Shown here: positions 16,469 to 18,909 of the stretch, piece by piece
Position numbering within the stretch: position 1 is the stretch's first letter
Layout of the letters: the number at the start of each line of letters is the position of its first letter
Origin: Methanobacteriaceae archaeon UBA349
Lineage (GTDB): Archaea > Methanobacteriota > Methanobacteria > Methanobacteriales > Methanobacteriaceae
Assembly: GCA_002509745.1 (NCBI GenBank)
Contig: DAWK01000072.1
Span: 61,001 to 79,909 of the forward strand
Length of the DNA stretch: 18,909 nucleotides
Direction of reading: 5' to 3'
Notes under the pieces: generated by a model
Seen by the model: only the letters and a program-made list of their open reading frames with translations
Told to the model about the DNA's origin: nothing
The model's database searches: none
Position numbers and translations under genes: made by a program

Positions 16469-16612
16469 AAAATCACTGCCGATTTTAATCTTTTTATAAT
16501 ATTTTAATGTTTAATAATCTTTAATAAATCAATTCAATAATTAAATAACAATATATTGAATTTTAATTTATGAATCTTTATTTGATACAATTTAATTAAA
16601 AAATTTAAGTTA

Positions 16613-17209
16613 TTAGATTTTCAGCTCAAATTCAGTAGCTGGAATATCTAAGTCTTCATCTTCTTTAATTATGCCTTTTTGCCTTAGTAATTGTCTGGCC
16701 AGTAACCAGTAAACAAGAGCAATGGCCTTTCTACCTTTGTTGTTAACAGGAAGAGCAAAGTCAACATTACCTAGTAAGTTCTCAGTATCACAAAGACCAA
16801 CAACAGGAATTCCTATTTGTTTAGCTTCAATAATGGCCTGAGAGTCAGATCTAGGATCAGTTACAACCAGTACTTTTGGTTCTATAAATTTAGCATAATT
16901 AGGATTGGTTAAAGTTCCAGGTATGAAACGTCCAGGTATAGTTTTAGCACTGGTAACTTGCCCGAATTTTTTTACAGGAGCTTGTCCGTATTGTCGGGTA
17001 GATACAACTAATATATCGTCAACATCATACTTGGCTAAGAATTTTGATGCTTCAATGATTCTATCATTGGTTTTGCGAACATCCAAAACATACAAACCAT
17101 CAGATCTTACTCGATAGATGTATCTTTCCATATCTCCAGTTTTCTGTTGAGTTCCAATGTGTAAACCTGCTGCTAAGTACTTGTCCAGTGGGATTAATAG
17201 TTCTGACAA
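16613..17209 (-). CDS. rpsB: Small ribosomal subunit protein uS2
   Basis: A 198-residue archaeal uS2, part of the 30S subunit. Recognisable segments are [10 protein letters not shown] (12-21), [45 protein letters not shown] and [37 protein letters not shown] (split here by family convention, read continuously in the product). Length is typical for archaea. Translation starts at TTG 17209, supported by the very strong ribosome site GAGGTGAT (17220-17213). A 372-bp spacer rich in inverted repeats separates it from eno, so it probably has its own promoter as well as readthrough. A T6 run on the minus strand lies about 10 nt after its stop. Confidence 0.96.
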   Translation of the reverse strand: MSELLIPLDKYLAAGLHIGTQQKTGDMERYIYRVRSDGLYVLDVRKTNDRIIEASKFLAKYDVDDILVVSTRQYGQAPVKKFGQVTSAKTIPGRFIPGTLTNPNYAKFIEPKVLVVTDPRSDSQAIIEAKQIGIPVVGLCDTENLLGNVDFALPVNNKGRKAIALVYWLLARQLLRQKGIIKEDEDLDIPATEFELKI

Positions 17210-17523
17210 AATATCACCTCATTTTTAAAATTTTTAATAATAGCTCTGTAATTCTAACATTATAGATAGAGTAACATGATGCATTTTTTCAACAATTTAA
17301 TAGATTAAACTCGTCAACTTTACAAAATCATCAGTATTGAATATTTTTATGAGATTTATTCAATTTATCTTGAGTATAAAGTGAGGATAATCTATAAGAT
17401 TACCATTTAAATATTTTTATAAGTATTCTTAAAGTTCAAATAAATTGAACTATGATTGTAATAACTTCAATAGACCATATAATTTGAAAAATCATGGGTT
17501 TTTTAGTTTGATAAATAAAATAG

Positions 17524-17548
17524 TGAATAATTAGTAAATAATTATTCA
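17524..17548 (-). terminator. 10-bp-stem hairpin behind eno
   Basis: TGAATAATTA, 5-nt loop, TAATTATTCA: the longest perfect stem in the window, 33 nt after the eno stop. On the minus strand it is followed by the T-rich CTATTTTATTTATC. It is probably the 3' end or a processing signal of an rpoK-eno transcript. Confidence 0.5.
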
Positions 17549-17550
17549 TC

Positions 17551-17576
17551 TGACTTATTCAATCTGATTTAAGTCA
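17551..17576 (-). repeat. Stem-loop 5 nt after the eno stop
   Basis: TGACTTA, 12-nt spacer, TAAGTCA. On the minus strand the spacer adds inner pairing (AAT with ATT) next to the 7-bp stem with a 3-nt bulge, so a longer bulged hairpin is possible. It lies 2 nt before the 10-bp hairpin, giving two tandem structures behind eno. Confidence 0.4.
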
Positions 17577-17581
17577 AAACT

Positions 17582-18832
17582 TTATTTATCCAAAATGGCC
17601 ATTGAAGGATTGGAAAGCTCTTCTTCAATACGTATAAGTTCATTGAGTTTAGCTATTCTTTCTCCACCTAAAGCTCCTGTTTTTATTAAAGGAGCTGAGA
17701 AAGCAACAGCTAGATGAGCAATAGTTTCATCAGTAGTTTCACCAGAACGGTGCGATACTACAGGAACGTATTGATTCTCTTTAGCTAATTTCACAGTTTC
17801 ATAAGCGTCAGTGAGAGTTCCAATCTGGTTAGGTTTAATGATAATAGAATTTCCAGACTTCTGATCGATTCCTTCCTGTAATATATTCTTGTTAGTTACA
17901 AAAAGGTCATCACCACAAATCAGGCATTTATCTCCTATTTTAGCTGTCAATTCTGAGAATCCAGTAAAGTCAGCTTCATCCAGTGGATCTTCCACATATA
18001 ACATATGGTAAGTTTCAATAATTTCTTTTACAAATTCAATTTGCTCTCCAGTATCTCGAGCAATGTTCTCTTGGCCATAGATATATTTTTCCTGAGAAGC
18101 ATCCCACATTTCACTAGCAGCCATATCCAGAGAAGGCCTGATTTTTATGCCCATTTCATCTCCGACTTCTTCACAGGCTTTAGCCTGCATTTCTAAAGCA
18201 TCGTCGTTTGAAATATTAGGGGCCCATCCACCTTCATCACCTTTTCCACCAGTGAAAGATTTATCTTTGGCTTGAATAAGCTCTTTTAATCTTTTGTGAA
18301 CATTAGAATTTGCAAAAACTGCTTCAGTAATATTACTGGCACCTACAGGAACGATTAAAAATTCCTGAATATCCGGAGCGTGTTTACCAGCATGTGCTCC
18401 TCCATTAATCATATTACCTAAAGGATAAGGAATTTCAGTTTTCATATTGCCACCTAAAAACTTGTATAGGGGCATATTATATGATGCAGCAGCTGCCTTG
18501 GCCACTGCCATGGAAACAGCAACCGTGGTATTACCACCAATTGAGGAAAGATTTTCAGTTCCATCAATCTCTTTTAAGACCATATCTATATCTTGCAGGT
18601 CTTCAGCATCCATTCCAATCAATTCAGAAGATATTACATCTTCTACTTCACCGATTATTTTGTCTACCCCACCTTCAGGGAAAGCCACAACTTCTCTGGA
18701 ACCAGTACTGGCACCGCTGGGTGCAGCGGCACGGCCAAAACCATTCCATGTTATGACATCCACTTCTAGAGTAGGGTTTCCTCTACTATCTAAAATTTTA
18801 CGTACACGGACGTCTTCAATAACGCTATCCAC
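17582..18832 (-). CDS. eno: Enolase (phosphopyruvate hydratase)
   Basis: A 416-residue enolase converting 2-phosphoglycerate to phosphoenolpyruvate; in a methanogen it runs mainly in the gluconeogenic direction. Visible landmarks: [14 protein letters not shown] (13-26), the mobile loop [12 protein letters not shown] (37-48), NGGAHAG (143-149), GDEGGWAPN (198-206), Mg-binding D236, E281 (in YVEDPLDE) and D308 (in [10 protein letters not shown]), catalytic K333 (in IIKPNQIGT), SHRSGET (360-366) and K384 (in [11 protein letters not shown]). Translation starts at GTG 18832, preceded by GAGGTG with a 5-nt gap. The end of rpoK lies 40 bp upstream on the same strand, so the two are likely co-transcribed, as in related genomes. 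Two tandem stem-loops follow the stop. Confidence 0.97.
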   Translation of the reverse strand: MDSVIEDVRVRKILDSRGNPTLEVDVITWNGFGRAAAPSGASTGSREVVAFPEGGVDKIIGEVEDVISSELIGMDAEDLQDIDMVLKEIDGTENLSSIGGNTTVAVSMAVAKAAAASYNMPLYKFLGGNMKTEIPYPLGNMINGGAHAGKHAPDIQEFLIVPVGASNITEAVFANSNVHKRLKELIQAKDKSFTGGKGDEGGWAPNISNDDALEMQAKACEEVGDEMGIKIRPSLDMAASEMWDASQEKYIYGQENIARDTGEQIEFVKEIIETYHMLYVEDPLDEADFTGFSELTAKIGDKCLICGDDLFVTNKNILQEGIDQKSGNSIIIKPNQIGTLTDAYETVKLAKENQYVPVVSHRSGETTDETIAHLAVAFSAPLIKTGALGGERIAKLNELIRIEEELSNPSMAILDK

Positions 18833-18872
18833 AAAAACACCTCTTATGAAAAAATAGTGGTTTAATTAGTGG

Positions 18873-18909
18873 TTATTTTCTTATATCTAAAGGGATAACT
18901 TTCTTTTTA
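18873..18909 (-). CDS. rpoK: RNA polymerase subunit K (Rpo6/RpoK), C-terminal end only
   Basis: Only the last codons are in the window; the minus strand reads KKKVIPLDIRK and then TAA at 18875-18873. This matches the C-terminal tail of archaeal RpoK (Rpb6/omega homologue), where a VIPLxIRK-like strand ends the protein. The gene order rpoK-eno-rpsB, known in Methanobacteriales, supports the call. The rest of the gene lies beyond the right edge. The product is an assembly and stability subunit of the archaeal RNA polymerase. Eleven residues are few, so synteny carries much of the weight. Confidence 0.75.
   Translation of the reverse strand, partial: KKKVIPLDIRK

Larger units (their letters stand above)
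17210..17581 (-). promoter_or_regulatory. eno-rpsB spacer with rpsB promoter candidates and dyads
   Basis: No coding potential. TATA-like minus-strand elements are CTTATAAA (17423-17416) and TTTATACT (17384-17377); either would give uS2 a long leader of roughly 140-190 nt. Exact inverted repeats besides the two behind eno are AGTTCAA/TTGAACT (17433-17451), TAATCT/AGATTA (17388-17402), ATTGAATA/TATTCAAT (17336-17364) and TTTAAT/ATTAAA (17296-17309). The shorter ones may be chance in such AT-rich DNA. Confidence 0.4.

Noticed and set aside
18447..18857. 136-aa plus-strand open frame
   Set aside because: It is fully antisense to the certain enolase gene, has low-complexity Ser/Pro/Thr composition typical of shadows, and resembles no protein family I know.
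1..18909. tRNA, rRNA, CRISPR, insertion sequence, integrase or attachment site
   Set aside because: No cloverleaf, regularly spaced repeats, transposase or recombinase motifs, or long terminal repeats were seen on either strand.

Overview
The window comes from a low-GC, AT-rich archaeal genome, almost certainly a methanogen of the order Methanobacteriales (Methanobacterium or a close relative). Evidence: a DUF2193 protein and an AqpM-type aquaporin, an archaeal-type GluRS, archaeal RNase J, type 2 IPP isomerase, isopentenyl phosphate kinase and archaeal uS2. There are TATA-type promoters, strong GGAGGTGAT-type ribosome binding sites and frequent TTG/GTG starts. The right-hand gene order matches, from memory, the MTH43-MTH52 block of Methanothermobacter thermautotrophicus.

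Layout. 1-1237: AT-rich accessory DNA with one broken gene (225-610, one frameshift) and a gene-free convergent spacer. 1238-1462 (minus): a small TRAM-domain protein behind a TATA box and a perfect 8+8 bp operator-like dyad. 1730-4275 (plus): a DUF2193 protein of unknown function, a small zinc-ribbon-like DUF2180 protein and an aquaporin; the last two overlap by one base. 4454-6172 (plus): an orphan membrane histidine kinase with about ten TM helices.

6311-18909 is one long minus-strand cluster. In transcription order: end of rpoK (cut by the window edge), eno, rpsB, a MEMO1-family gene, mvk, isopentenyl phosphate kinase, fni, RNase J, idsA, gltX, dapL. It joins transcription (RpoK), glycolysis/gluconeogenesis (enolase), translation (uS2, GluRS), RNA turnover (RNase J), lysine/DAP synthesis (DapL) and the modified archaeal mevalonate route. 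Mevalonate kinase, IPK, Fni and IdsA lead toward prenyl diphosphates for archaeal lipids. The steps between phosphomevalonate and isopentenyl phosphate are not encoded here. fni-rnj-idsA is tightly packed (1-nt gap, then 1-nt overlap), while several other junctions have 75-475 bp AT-rich spacers.

Several start codons were moved from the longest ORF to the codon preceded by a good Shine-Dalgarno sequence (TRAM, DUF2180, the kinase, gltX, idsA, RNase J, IPK). AT-rich inverted repeats lie close behind most stop codons; the best is a 10-bp-stem hairpin behind eno. I saw no tRNA, rRNA, CRISPR array, insertion sequence or integrase. I see no clear new multi-gene system. The best leads are the DUF2193/DUF2180/AqpM group, the frameshifted orphan domain, the TRAM operator, the eno-rpsB spacer and the MEMO1 gene inside the mevalonate cluster.
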